Origin: Anseranas semipalmata
Taxonomy: Eukaryota > Chordata > Aves > Anseriformes > Anseranatidae
DNA length: 64,000 nucleotides
Assembly: GCA_013399115.1 (NCBI GenBank)
Contig: VXAA01006527.1
Span: 474,579 to 538,578, forward strand
Direction of reading: 5' to 3'
The notes under the pieces were generated by a model. It was not told where the DNA came from. It saw only the letters and a program-made list of their open reading frames with translations, and did no database searches. Both the position numbers and the translations under genes were made by a program. Below are positions 38,921-51,042 of this stretch, piece by piece (position 1 is the stretch's first letter; the number at the start of each line of letters is the position of its first letter).

Positions 38921-41900
38921 TTGGGGAAAACCCAGGTCCCTGGCATCAAAAAAGTAGGGAGGAAGTAGTTGAAGTACAGGATGGACACATCTTCTTTTCC
39001 ACAAGTGGATCACTTCTGGGTTGCTGTCAGAAGGCTTACAGAACGCATGTCAGGAATGAGACCATCCTGTACTTGCTGGCAGATGTATACAATTTTCCAC
39101 AAATGAGATTACATGGCAACTTCCTCCTTCGAAAATCAAGATCTGGCAGGAACCCTCAGGTTATGCAGTAGTAATTGGAGAAGCAGGGACTGTTTTAGAG
39201 GTAAAGCTGCTGAGAAAAACTGCATGAGTTGACTTCTGCATATCGTTTCAACAGAAAACATAATTCAGCCACACTGAAATAATAGGGGGAAAGACTTCAT
39301 ATGGCTTTGTAGAGGCAGTGCTATCTGGACTGTGTGTGGATCTGAAATAAGAACCTTAATTTATAACCCCAGCTGTTTATCAGTATCCTCAATAAGGGAC
39401 AGATCTTTCTCCACAGCTACACAACACAAGTATTATTTACCTAACAGTAATTTACCTCAGTTTGTTTTAGAATTAATTTGTTGGTGCAACAGCTTGAGTG
39501 TTCGGAGAATAAAATGTTTGTGGGCAATCTCCTATTTTGCTCATAGGGAGCACTTTTGATTTATAATAAAAAGTTCACAATTCTACTGAAATTTCAGATC
39601 AAATGTAGTACTAGAGTACATAGGTCAGTAAGCATATATGATTGGAGTCTTTAATGAAAAGGAGCTGTTTTTGTGGTCAAGGAAAAAGGGTTAATTTGTG
39701 TCGGGATGAAAAGGGTGTTCAGGATCTGCTGTTTCAACTTGTGATAGACTTAACACTAGTCTTTGATCCCCAAATGAAATGTGATGGATTTCAACTGATA
39801 CCAGATGTCTGAAACCTAGTGGGAACTCCGATTGTCTGCCACATCTAGAACTCTCTCTTCCAGCACTTTCATGTATACTTTTAAACATGGTTTGAGAGGA
39901 GAGGTTCCTTGACAAGCTAAGCCTTTGGAATCCTTACTCTGTATTGTCTCTCCAGTGGTGATTGCTAGGCTCTCCTACTGTCTAATGCATCCTGCTTTTT
40001 TAAAATCAAGCCCCATGTGCCAAACAGCTCTATTTCATAATTTTTTTTTTTTTTTTTCTGTCCAGGAAACTTACTGCCACTGGCATCTGTGACTTTTCTC
40101 AGTTTAAGGCTATTCTGGGCCCTCTCCTTGTTTGTTAAATAGAATGTTTTTCTTAACACTGGCCAAGTAAAAACATTGTTCAGTGCGTTCCTGTTGGCAC
40201 TGAGCGGAATATAATTGCTAGTGTCTTTTTAACTCCAAGGCTGTCTCGTTGCACGTGATGAACCTTGCATACAATCTGTCAAACTCTTCAGTATACCCAT
40301 CTTCTCACCAAGTGTGCTTTATGGGATATCCTTTGCCTGTGGCTTTTGTGAGGAGTATAAAGACTGTAATTGTCAATGTTTGCCTTGTAAATGCAAGGAA
40401 ACTTTTTTTCTTTATGTACCTTTATTTAGTATTGCTACTTTAGACCGTTGCTCTTGAACATGCATGCTTGAGAAGTTTCATTCTCAGTATTAAGCTAAAA
40501 AAAAAAAAAACAACAACAAAACCAAACCAACAAGCCACCCCTGAACCCCGAGGGTTTACAACTCTCTCTTCTGAAAAGGGACAAGAGACCTTGTTGGTTG
40601 TGTTTGGGAGTTTATGAGGCTTGCCATTTAATTTTACATCTACTAAAAACTTGTGGTTTTATTTATTTTTGAGCGAATGCACTTGATGTTCCACAATTAT
40701 CATTCTGGCATGCTAAATCTGAGAACGGAGCTCTACCTGGTCAGACATGCTTATGTTAGCTGGGTACAGTAAGAACTGCAGCTTCCCACTCCATAAAAGC
40801 TGTAAGAGACTTATGTAGTAGTGCTGCTCTGTTGTAAAGCTGATCAAATGGCACAGTTCTTTTCTTCTGTCTTGAGCCTGTGCCCCAGGCTTTAGAGATG
40901 TATGTACTCCAAAATCCGCTTACAGTTTTACATTTCATTTCAGCAGACCCTAGCTTCTGTCTTTTAAATGAAATCCTTTCTCTTTTCTCCATGTGGACTG
41001 AATGGAGAAATATCACTTGGCACGATTTCCCAATGGTGTGAATAAGTCGTGTGTTAGAAGTTAAAAATCTTTTATTTATTTATTTTTTTTAGAGGCAGTG
41101 ACCCACAACAGGGAAAACAGAAGGTTCCCAACAACAGAACAGAGCTTAAAGATGATTCTGAAATAAATTCAACACAAATTATCCTATCATAAAATTCAAT
41201 AAACTTTGTTAAATTTTGCAGTGATTGTTAAATCACAAGAAAAAAGCTTGAATCTTGAAGATATTTAAAATGTTACACGTCCTAAATTATGCCTATATTT
41301 GTCTGTGAACGTATGATAGGTAGGATCTATGGATTATGGACCTATAAGCTAAAAGGTGTGGTACTCTTGTTTTCCAGTTTTAAATATAATGCTCTATATT
41401 CTTAAAACACATATTCTTCTTGTATAATTTTTTTTTTCCACTGAAAGTCTAAAGCGTGGTTTTCATGGAAAAGCTGTTTCTTTTTCAGCTGTTAAATTAT
41501 GTTGTTTCCTTTCACAGATTGCTCCTGCAAGAAGCAGGGGAGATTAGTGTGTGCTGGGTTGATAGATGCTCATGATGTTGCGCACTAATGCTAAAGTTCT
41601 TCTGAATTCGTTTTATTTACATGAATTCCACACTGCAGCTGCACTGGACTTTTTTTTCCCCGAGGTTTTTGATTGACCACAAAGAATCCAAGAAAGGGTG
41701 ACAGCTTTGTCAAACTTGGACTTTGGTTTCCATTTGTGATGTCCCAATTAGATGGTAGTGCACTAACAAAAGACCCTTGAAATGGTTATTTCAAGCTGCC
41801 CCTGCACTTTTTAGCTTGACTAAAAAAGTAAAATTGTTACATCATAAATCTGTTTGTTACTGTTCTCTGGCTTCATGTTGTTAAGAGATGCATTCAGCTC

Positions 41901-43844
41901 CTCTGAGTTGTGTTTTGTGAGAGCCAGAGCCACTGCAGCTGTTTGGGGAACATTTGGGTTCAATAGTGGTTGGTATTTAGTGAACCTGGGAGTCTTTGTG
42001 TGAACGAGACTTGCTACAACTGCTTATACATGGTCACACCAGGTAGAAAAACAGGAAAGGGGAAGTTTTAATTGACTTTTATTATTAATACACAGTAGCA
42101 AGTCACCAAAGCAAGCTCTTTATATTGACAAGTGTATAGTCTCAAGATGCTGCATAAGACATGCAACTTCTGTGTGAGCCAAGTTCTTTAAGATCTGGGG
42201 TTAAATATGTGCATGAATCGCACGCTTAACCTACAGAACTTCAGAACGCAATCTCATGGGATCATGAAAAGATCACTTGTGGATATCAAAGGGAAATTTA
42301 AAACAAAATTGGAGATAATGCAAAAAGGAAAGAAATCCTATGAGAGCAAGAAAAGAAGAGGACTCAGATGGCTCTCTTTAAAATGGCAGAGGTGTTCATA
42401 ATGGACTGAAGTCTAATGGAGAGATAAAACTTTGAAATCAAAAAAATAAAAGCTTATATTCAAAAAAGCTGTTGGCTGATGCTGTGGAAGGTAAGCCTGC
42501 ATCTCATCAACATGCACAGCTGCTGCTATGGAGACTTGTGGGTATGCAGGTAGGTGTTGAAGCTTCTGAGTGTGGGAAGGTGGCAATAGACTGAGGCTGG
42601 AAGGGCTGCAGGGAGTGCTGTGAGGTGCAGGGGAAGGCACTGGAGCACCTAAATGGCTGAACGGGGAATTTGGCCTACAGAAATTCCCAGATGAGCTAGA
42701 GAGGTCTCAATTCTTTCAAATGCATTTTTTAAAAATGCTGGAAACATTGAGTGGGGAAAGGAGGGTGAAAAAAATTGGAAAAAGAGATAGTGTACTGCTG
42801 CAAGGAAAGTAATGGGTATATGAAGGCTCAGTTCACTCTTGAGAAGAAAAAGAATTAGTTCTAAAAATGTGTAGTTAAGTCATTTAAGTTAGTCTTAGCT
42901 GTTAAAAATTATGTAAGGTGAAATTTTAAAAAAATAATTAAGGGAAATTCACATCTTTAATGAAGGAAAGGAAAAAGTGTTTTGGTGGCTTTGCCTTTGC
43001 TATTTAAAATCATGTCTGTATAAAGCCACTGATGAGCATGGTGACTGGCGCACCTAAGTTAATTCCTCATCAGAATCTGCAATCACCGTTATTAAAATGG
43101 AGTGAGATTGCCAACGTTAGGAATAACGCTGTCTGGAAGGAATACCAGTTGTCAAGTGCAGGAGGATGGAAAGAAGCAGCATTTGTTTTTAAGTGTAAAT
43201 TGCACAGTTTTATTTTTAAATGCTGGAAGTCTTAAGATAACTAGTCTCCAAGAGGCTGTAGTAGTTCTTGATACGTTTTCCATACTCATTTTCTTTCAAA
43301 CATGGTACTGGGGTGGGAGGGTTATTATCCACAGCTACTCCTTCTGAGTTCCAGATGCAAGGATCTGTCTTTTGGTCTTTTGTCCTGCAAGCATTGACAA
43401 GTATTGACCCTGAGTTGGAAAACGTATGTTTTGCTTGACCAGGAACACTTGCTGGGTCAATATGTTGAAATTAATAATAATTAAAAAAAACAAACAAACC
43501 TAATCTGGTTTTCAGTTTGCCAAATCTTACTTGAGATTTTGGTCACGCATGTTATTCTCCTAAAGATTTCAAGTTTGGCACAGTGATGTGCTTGGAGTTG
43601 GTATAGAGAATGAGACTTGCATACAGCTATCAATACACGTCACCCGCATCGTGTGAGCATGACGACTATGCAAGAAAAGGTATTTCATGCATTAGACCAC
43701 CTCTTGACACATAAGAACATGCTGGGTTTCGCAGTGATTTCACCGCCATGACTAAGTACCAGGTCATCTCTGTTTTGAATTCCTTTCTCAGAGTCCATGC
43801 ACTGAAACACTTACCTGTGAGTTTTGTTGATATATCCACAGGTC

Positions 43845-44042
43845 ATGATGGCAAAAGAAATAGTTAGCCTCAACTTTCTCTTCATTGCGCTTTTGTCAGT
43901 CAGGACTGTTACCAGCGAAGCTAGTGATGATGCATGCTATGGTTTACGTAAGGAGTCCTGCTCATTATTGACAAAATTAAGTATCATAGGCCACTGTAGA
44001 TTATTGTACTCAGTAATAGGTCAAGTTTCAGAAACTCCTTGA
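43845..44042 (+). other. Small ORF (65 codons) with signal-peptide-like start, unproven
   Basis: The ORF starts at tandem ATG codons (MMAKEIVSLNF), followed by a hydrophobic core (LFIALLSV) and a small/polar region (TSEASDDACYG), which resembles a secretory signal peptide. The remainder holds two more Cys residues and stops at 44040-44042. An AATAAA-like signal (GATAATAAAGG) follows within about 20 bp. An acceptor-like TATATCCACAG sits just before the start and a donor-like GTAAGG occurs inside, after GGTTTAC. It could be a first exon of a small secreted protein or a chance frame; I know no homologue. Confidence 0.2.
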
Positions 44043-44174
44043 CTCTAATCTCTGATAATAAAGGTTTTGTAAGCCTGTCACTACAGAGAAGTATGTCCAC
44101 CTGTAAAATGGAAATGACTGTTCTGTTTTGCAAGGGAGATAGCAGCTGGTTATACTGTTACCAAAATATATAGG

Positions 44175-44307
44175 ATGTGTNTGTTGAGCTTAGAGATATG
44201 GTTTAGTGTGGGCCTTGTTAGAGTTAGGTCAGAGGTTGGACTAGGTGATCTTGGAGGTCTCTTCCAACCTGAACAATTCTGTGATTCTGTGATTCTGTGA
44301 TTCTGTT
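44175..44307 (+). mobile_element. CR1 LINE 3' tail, plus orientation
   Basis: The segment has the CR1 3' sequence GGTTGGACTAGGTGATCTTG and then TCTCTTCCAACCTGAACAA. It ends in four units of the 8-bp tail repeat ATTCTGTG (44276-44307). It is a short 5'-truncated copy with no coding capacity. The undetermined base at 44181 lies inside it. Confidence 0.93.
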
Positions 44308-46078
44308 ATATGTAAATACATGTTTAAAATTCCACTTCGGATTTGTTGGTGTGGATGGAAGGAATAAAAGTTGTGTGCTTACTGCTCATTCTGGTAAGAG
44401 ATGCTGCATTGTATATGCTGATGTTAGAATTGTTATTGAGTCTCATTAGATACAATTGGCTATTTCAAATGACAAAAATATATGTACAAAAGTGCAGTTC
44501 TGCCTACATATGGACTAGAATTTGTTCTGTATTCTTGAAATTGTGTGAACTATGGTGGTACTTACCTGTGTAGGGTTCAGAGGAATCCAAACATACTATA
44601 AGTACCTTTCCAAAAGTGTTTGCTTTTCATTTCATTGGTGTCAAGCACACCGGTAAAATTGAATGTTGGACCTGTCAATGTTAAAAATTAGATTTATGAG
44701 AAGTTGGTCTGTTAATTAGCAAACACTCATAAATCATTTTAAAAGGTACCCCTTACCATTGGGGTTGCCAGCAGTTACACTGGAACATGCAGTGTTTTTG
44801 CTGCTGAAGTTCTCAATCCATTTTCAAATTCCTTAGTGCTCCATGGGAGGGTTTTTTTATGTGTTTAGCTTTCACAATGCTGATGCACACTTTGGTTATC
44901 TTGCTATTGCTTCCTCCTTCGCAGTTATCTGTTACAGCTAACACTAGAAAAGCTTTTAAAGCTGACTTCATTTGAGATTTACCTTTCTAACAGTAAGTAA
45001 AATTTCTAGTTCCATATCATGTTTGCCTGTTTGCCCAGCCTCTCTTTACACTTGGCCTTCGATGTACACGGTATTTGTGAGATAGCTACTGTGATTTAAA
45101 GTGGTACATGCTATAATTTCTGACTCTCCTTCATTCTAATGAGCACTCAAAAAATAACGAAAGAAATGATAAGGGTGAAATTTTCACATTTCAAAGAAAG
45201 CATATTTACTATCAAAACCTCTATTCATTAGTAATGCTTTGCAACTGAATAAGAAACAGCTCTTTTTTCCTGAAGAAATAATCTTTTACTTGATAAAGAA
45301 ATCAAGCGTATGCATGTGTAGGTAAGTTGCTTGAAGATTTTTCCCTTTGCTATTCATAGAGGTGCTCCCTTTTCTTATTTACTGTTAGACAATTCCATTT
45401 GACTAAATTAGTTATGTCTACATATTGGCATTTGCTGTAATAAGCTATCTTCCTGTTTTTGTGTATACTTTCATGGCTTCATGGCTTATGTGTTCAAGTG
45501 AAGGCAATCATTGCATTCTGATGGAGATAAAAGAGTAGTGCTCAAATATTTGTGCAGCTTGAAGTCCCATAAGTTACTGTCAATGAGCCCTTCACTGTAC
45601 GTAAGACAGTAGCCAAAGCACTGTGCTAAAGTTATGAAGCATGTTCCTTAAGTCTTTCAGTAAGCTAGCATGTTTTTAAAGGGAAAAGTTTAAATGCATT
45701 TAAAATCCAGAACTGGGTAATTGCATGGTAGCCAGGCTACAAGAGCAGTGCAGTGAAGTCTGCAGTGCTTTCTCACGTTGTTTTTGCCGTAAGCTAACTA
45801 ATATTTGGAGCTGTAGATACTGAAATTTTATTTCTAAAATTGGCTGTGTCAAACCGGCTAGAAGAGGGTTTGGGCAAATAACAGATTAAAATGAGGTGAT
45901 ATTTTATATGCTCTTGTGGCCTTTTCTGCTTTAAACTTATTCAGGTCAAATAATACCTATAGATTCTAAGTGTTAGTTTCAATTAATGTTCTGTAGTGTG
46001 AGTCAATTGGAGGTGAGGTTTCTTCTTAGTTTTTTTTTTTTTTAAGTGATTACAAGCAATGCTATTATTATTATTATT

Positions 46079-46097
46079 TTGGTTGGTTGGTTGGTTT
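46079..46097. repeat. (GGTT)n microsatellite
   Basis: There are four to five GGTT units after a T-rich and (ATT)n stretch. It is simple sequence only. Confidence 0.85.
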
Positions 46098-46469
46098 TTA
46101 AGCTTCTGTATTAAGTGTTTAATGAGAGTAGGAAGATCCTGGAAATGCAGTTTTCTATCTAATTTTGTTGCTGTTGGCAATCATAAAACTTACTATCTCT
46201 GAAGGAAGTTCTGTTCAGACATCCTAACCGTAGCCTTGCTGTGGAATGAATACGTGTGCACATTTGCGTGCATACACACGTAGTTTGTGTGTGCGTGTAT
46301 GCACAAATCAGTGCAGCGCCTTTATTTCAGAAAGGTTAGTTTCATATTCTCCAGTTCTTGCAGCCCTTTCTGGAGGTCAGAAAACGTGACCTCACATGTG
46401 CTGCTGTTGTAGCTTTTTCCTTTCAAACATTAAAACACACGAGTGGATTAATATGTTGAAAAATTCAAA

Positions 46470-46760
46470 GCTAAGTTGACTGCAGCGCAGCATTTTCATC
46501 TGTGCAGCAGCTAATATTGGGTGATGACATTTTCTGGTCTGCGCAACTTTTGAAGTGCGGATTGGCCTCGTGAGAGCAGTGCTGGTTGCGGCGTTGTCGC
46601 TCCCGCAGCTGTCGGTGCGCGGTCATCTGCAGCCTTCTCCTGCCCCCTGGTACCATCAGCTTGTGGATTTAAAGAGGACGAAGGGCTCTGCTGCTTCTTG
46701 CACCTCTGGTAAAGGCGAACCTCTTCCTAACGGCAGACATCCAACCACAGCGCTGCTGGG
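46470..46760. other. GC/CpG-richer patch
   Basis: CpG-containing words (TGCGGCGTTGTCGCTCCCGCAG, GTGCGCGGTC, CTAACGGCAG) cluster here. Open frames occur on both strands. The + frame has a hydrophobic leader-like start but begins with GTG rather than ATG, so it is not a credible gene. An AATAAA occurs at about 46800. It may be a regulatory element or the edge of an unrecognised non-coding transcript. Confidence 0.25.
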
Positions 46761-48160
46761 TTTTGTTGCCATACTCGTTTGCTTCTTTTTATATATTGGA
46801 AATAAAGATCTTTCCTGTTGTCTCAGCCTTGCTTGTTGGTTGTTGGTTTTGCACCAGTGTTCTTTAAACACTACGTTTTGAAAACATTTGTATTTACAAG
46901 CTGCAGTGCAGCACTGTTGTCTTAAGGCTTTGACTGACCCTAATTGCTATGACACATGTAACTAATGATGTTTTGTACTTTCAAGGAGTGCACTAAAAAG
47001 GTGATGACATATGAGTTACTGAATAAGGTACTGTGCAACTCGTGCAGTGGAGTTTGTGCAGACCTTATGTAGCATAATAAGCAGCTTTCCTGTGCCCGTA
47101 TGTGTTTGCTGCCAGCCTGGCCTGTCTCCAGCAGCGAGACTGTGCTGCTCGCTGGAACTCGGCCGGAGGGAAGAGCGGAGTGCTAAACTGATCTCGCAGC
47201 TTCAGAAAGCCGAATTTGATTAGGCTTTCATTTGATTTTCATCATTTGTGGCAAATACGTTACTATGTAGATATAGATATACACACGCACACACCTCATA
47301 TATTTGTGAGGAAATTGAAAATGGGTGTAAAACTTAAAAATAAATAAATTTCAGAGTGCCCTGTTATTTTTGTTTACTCTTCAGCCACAATCTGATTTAC
47401 ACTGGACTTCAGCTCCCTGGACGACTCTCTCGTCTGTTGCCTTTTTGGTGTTGCTTGCAGGGGCCGGGGCTGCGCGCCCACGTGTGTGCGTTTGGGCGCG
47501 CTCCCGTGCTGCGGTGCTCTGGGCAATTTCACTGTGGAGCGCTTCCCTTCCTTTGTTTAACCTCTGACCTGTGAAAACAAGAGTTAATCAAAACTTCTAA
47601 GGTAGCTAAGAGGAAGGGGAAGTGTTTGGTTACAAATTAAATATGAGCAAGTCATAAGCCATAAATCTTCAGTAGTGCTACCAGTTGTGCTACTTCAGCT
47701 GCATGTGGTACAGAAAGATTTGGGGTCTAAATTCGACCTCCGTTTCTCGGAGGGCGTTGTTAAAGACTGCTCCATGGAGCTGCTTTTTGTAAGACGAAAT
47801 CCACACCTTCTTTCCTCTTGGCAACTATCTTGAAAGGATTTCAGATAACTATATTTCTTGATCCTTTGCGACTTTGGCTGATCACAATATGGTCTAAAAG
47901 AAGCAGAACTGTTTCACTCTTGAGTAGTAAACCAGTAAGTGATGAAATAAAAAGTTCTTGAAGAAGGCAGGATAAATTAGTTTTCTACAAACCCAAAGCT
48001 TTCAGGATGAGAGATGTCTTGAATTCTGCAGTGACAAAGTGGGGATGTGAAAGCTGAACCAAGGTTACAGACGACTTCCTTGACTCCGTGAGCTCAACTC
48101 TTTTAGCTGGAACTACGAGATAACTTCGTGACATCTTGAAGACTCTAGTTTTCTGTTCTT

Positions 48161-48183
48161 GTATGTATGTATGTATGTATGTA
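48161..48183. repeat. (TATG)n microsatellite
   Basis: About six units of TATG occur in the large intron. Confidence 0.9.
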
Positions 48184-50832
48184 AAAGTGTGACAACATTG
48201 CATTTGAAGAAATCTAAAAGTAAGATGGGACTACTAAGGATTCCCTTTCGTATGAAAATCATGCTGGAACCCTTCAGGGCTAAAAGGTTTTGTTCACTCG
48301 TTTAAGGTGTATGGTTTACATCCCTAATGAACTAGGTTTTCCATGTGTATGGATCTCCAAATTCAATTTGTCCTTAAAATAAGACCACTGTACTAATATG
48401 TTTTGAATTTCACATTATTGTTCCTTCTGGAAGGCTAAAAAAGATGAAAGCTGAAGTCGCAATTCAGGAGTAATAAGGAAGTATGTCATATATATGCTGT
48501 ATATATATTTGTACACGTATAACATATATAGAAATTAAGGAAAATAATCTTGTCTACCTTATTTAAAATGCAGTCTACCAAGATACTTTGCACTACAATT
48601 TCCACTGAAATCTGTGAAGGATATTGAGTAGTCTAAGTGCCTTCAGGACTCTAGGCCTTTAACATTTTAAATATATTGCATTTCTTTTTGAGGCTACTTA
48701 TGCACCCCTTTGGCAGTTTAAAAGTAAAATGAACCCCCACTGATTCTAGTAGTGTAACTTCTTGCAGAAGTAATACATTTCTGTGCAAGTCATTTGTAAT
48801 TGATATGATAAATACATGAATATTATAGTAGGACAAGATGTTAGAGCTTAAATTGATATGTGATTCATTATGTGAAATATTGATTATGTCACATGGCTAA
48901 AGTGAGTTTGTGGCAGCGTTGCAGAAATTCATAAATGCTTTTTTGTTGTTGTTTTTGCTGCATATTTTACTCTATACTTTGTGTGAACCCATACTAAATA
49001 TTTAGATCTTTAAAAGACATTGATTTTGCAAAACTACTTAGAGTTGCCTGTAGTTCTGTTTATTAATAAACTTTCTGCCTGAAACAGCAGCTTTTGTAGG
49101 TTTTCTGGGGTGGTTTTTCTGTTGTTGGTGGTGTTATCTTGCACTTCTGTTGAGCAAAAGCTGCATAAATCCCCTGTGTATTGTGTTGTGTTGAGGTCTG
49201 CTTCAATTATCAACTCTGAATTTCCTGAACAATTAAGCAGCACTTTAAATATGCCTTCCTGAAATAAGTTTTGGTTTTCATACTGTTAGGGAGCTTTCTG
49301 TCTTCTTGGTTTTCGTTTTTTTCATCTTGAGACTATCTTTTGATAGATAGCTTGCAAGGATTTGTTTACCAAGTTCTTAATCTCTACTTAGCAGATATGT
49401 TTCGAGAGGATTTCTTGTTACTCTTGTAATGGCTTTTAACTCTACTGAAGTTTATTTAACTAAACAGAAAGAAAGAAACTTATCTTCTGACTAATCCTTC
49501 TTGAATGTTTACAATATATGCCAAGCTTAAATGCTGTTTAAAGTGGTAATTGTCTGTCTTTCTGCTCTATTCCAATGCATAGTTTGTAAAGATGCTTAAA
49601 GCATATTAATTTAAATGATAATACTGTCATATAACATGAAAAGTTAAGTTTCTTATCAGTATATTTCGATAAGCTACTTGCATTTTACAGTAGCATTTTC
49701 AGGCTTCAAACAAATGTTAATGATGGAGTGCCGTTCACTTTATCTGTCTCATATATAGCTTCTCACTTCATTTATTACTAAAAGCTGTACAGTTCGGAAC
49801 CATGGGGCACTCAATTCTTTATAGATGTCAGGATGTAGTCATATTTTATAAAAACTTTAAACCCTGTCTAACCATATCAATATAGAATCCATTTGCTTCA
49901 GAAAGCATCTGTGATTAAAAGAAGAGTCAGTTTGTGCGTCATGCAAACTTTTTCCTATTCGCTACAGCTGAGGGGAAATTCCTTGCTGGGATTTAAAAAG
50001 GAATTGAAATAAAGAACTGTGCCATGAAGAAATGGTACAAAATCATACCAAAGCGTACTCTCATGAAAAGTAACAGCTGTCTTATTTTATAGAATGGAAA
50101 CGTAAAGTAAATGAAAAAGATAGGATTTTCTGCGTGTTTTTGTCTTTTAATTTTGTTTCTTTATTACTTTTATAAGTTGAGTGCAAATTTACTTAAAGTT
50201 TCTGTTTGACCTAACTAAGGACTGGGCTAAATACAATGATATAGGCTGTGGAATAAGATCTGACAACCATAGTTCTGGTGTTTTATTTAAAAAAATCAAG
50301 ATATTGGTTATGCCATCTAAAAAAAATGTATGTATAAAATAAAATCTGATAGTATCAGGATTCAAAAACAATACAACTGTGTATATTCAGTTTACTAGAC
50401 CCTCAGCAGCTGTATTGAAGACTAGTTATTAACCATATGTTTTGGGAAATGAGTATGATTAAAAATGTTCCACCATACATGAACACAGATAAATTTGTGT
50501 ACTTAAATTTTATAAGTTTAAAAACTTCCATTGGACTGCATGTTTATTATGTATAGGGTGAGAAGAAATTCCTATGGACTTCCAGCATTGACCTGCCTGA
50601 CACCAAAGTTTATTTACAACCAGTGCTTTATTTTAAGGCTAGTGCCCATAAGTGGCTGGAAACTCTGGGAAAGAGTAATTACTGGTGCTCAGTTCCCAAA
50701 GGAAAGAGATGCTTCAACCTTCTGGCAGTCTTCTTCAGATGGAAGGTCCAATTTGGCCTTCCTAACAGATGTTTATAAAGTGTCATGTCCAATGGATGCT
50801 GTTGTTGAGGATGTGTATGTATTTATATATAG

Positions 50833-50878
50833 ATGTGTGTGTGTGTGTGTGCGTGTGTGTGTATTAATATATATATAT
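50833..50878. repeat. (TG)n/(TA)n microsatellite
   Basis: A TG run broken by one C is followed by a TA run, ending about 95 bp upstream of the exon at 50973. The + ORF across it is an artefact of the repeat. Confidence 0.9.
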
Positions 50879-50972
50879 AAAGCCAGCAATCTTGGATTTG
50901 TTAACTGAAATATAACAAGTTAAATGTATGCTTTTTCTTCCTTGTTTTTTGTTTTTTGTTTTTTGTTTTTAG

Positions 50973-51042
50973 TTACCTCCCATGGTTTGAAGTCTTTTAT
51001 AAGCTGCTCAATGTCTTGGCAGATTATTCAGCAAAAGGACAG
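50973..51042 (+). CDS. DENND1A: DENND1A internal exon, uDENN domain (about residues 101-124)
   Basis: The exon follows an unusual acceptor tract built from GTTTTTT-like repeats ending TTTTTAG and precedes donor GTATTA. It is 70 nt: one base completes the Ser codon, then 23 codons read YLPWFEVFYKLLNVLADYSA and KGQ, ending in phase 0. SYLPWFEVFYKLLN is a hallmark of the DENND1 uDENN domain. EVFYK rather than EVYYK supports DENND1A. The tail ADYSAKGQ lies in the variable loop and differs from the mammalian ADYTTKRQ-like sequence I recall, which is consistent with a bird orthologue. Entry in phase 2 and exit in phase 0 mean that skipping would shift the frame. The intron to the next exon is only about 1.0 kb. 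Confidence 0.96.

Larger units (their letters stand above)
20904..50972 (+). other. DENND1A: DENND1A intron, about 30 kb, phase 2
   Basis: This is the largest interval between two recognised exons. Contents I can support: a minus-oriented CR1 (21967-22347), a + CR1 tail (44175-44307), microsatellites at 21590-21630, 46079-46097 and 48161-48183, one undetermined base at 44181, CpG-rich patches near 27.7-27.95, 36.5-36.7, 46.5-46.75 and 47.1-47.55 kb, and T-rich low-complexity sequence near 26.3 and 28.85 kb. Two orphan ORFs (27693-28091 minus, 43845-44042 plus) are listed separately. The rest is AT-rich and unremarkable. No exon homologous to DENND1A was seen in it. Confidence 0.85.

Noticed and set aside
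46255..46315. Imperfect hairpin of GTGCATACACAC and GTGTGCGTGTATGCAC as a microRNA precursor
   Set aside because: It is CA/TG simple sequence, which pairs with itself trivially, and no mature microRNA is recognised.
46555..46881. Plus-strand ORF with hydrophobic leader and second hydrophobic segment
   Set aside because: Starts at GTG rather than ATG and competes with open frames on the minus strand; kept only as a composition note.
50531..50908. Plus-strand ORF of 125 codons just upstream of a DENND1A exon
   Set aside because: Its C-terminal part is translation of a (TG)n/(TA)n microsatellite, it ends before the exon and it does not match the gene.
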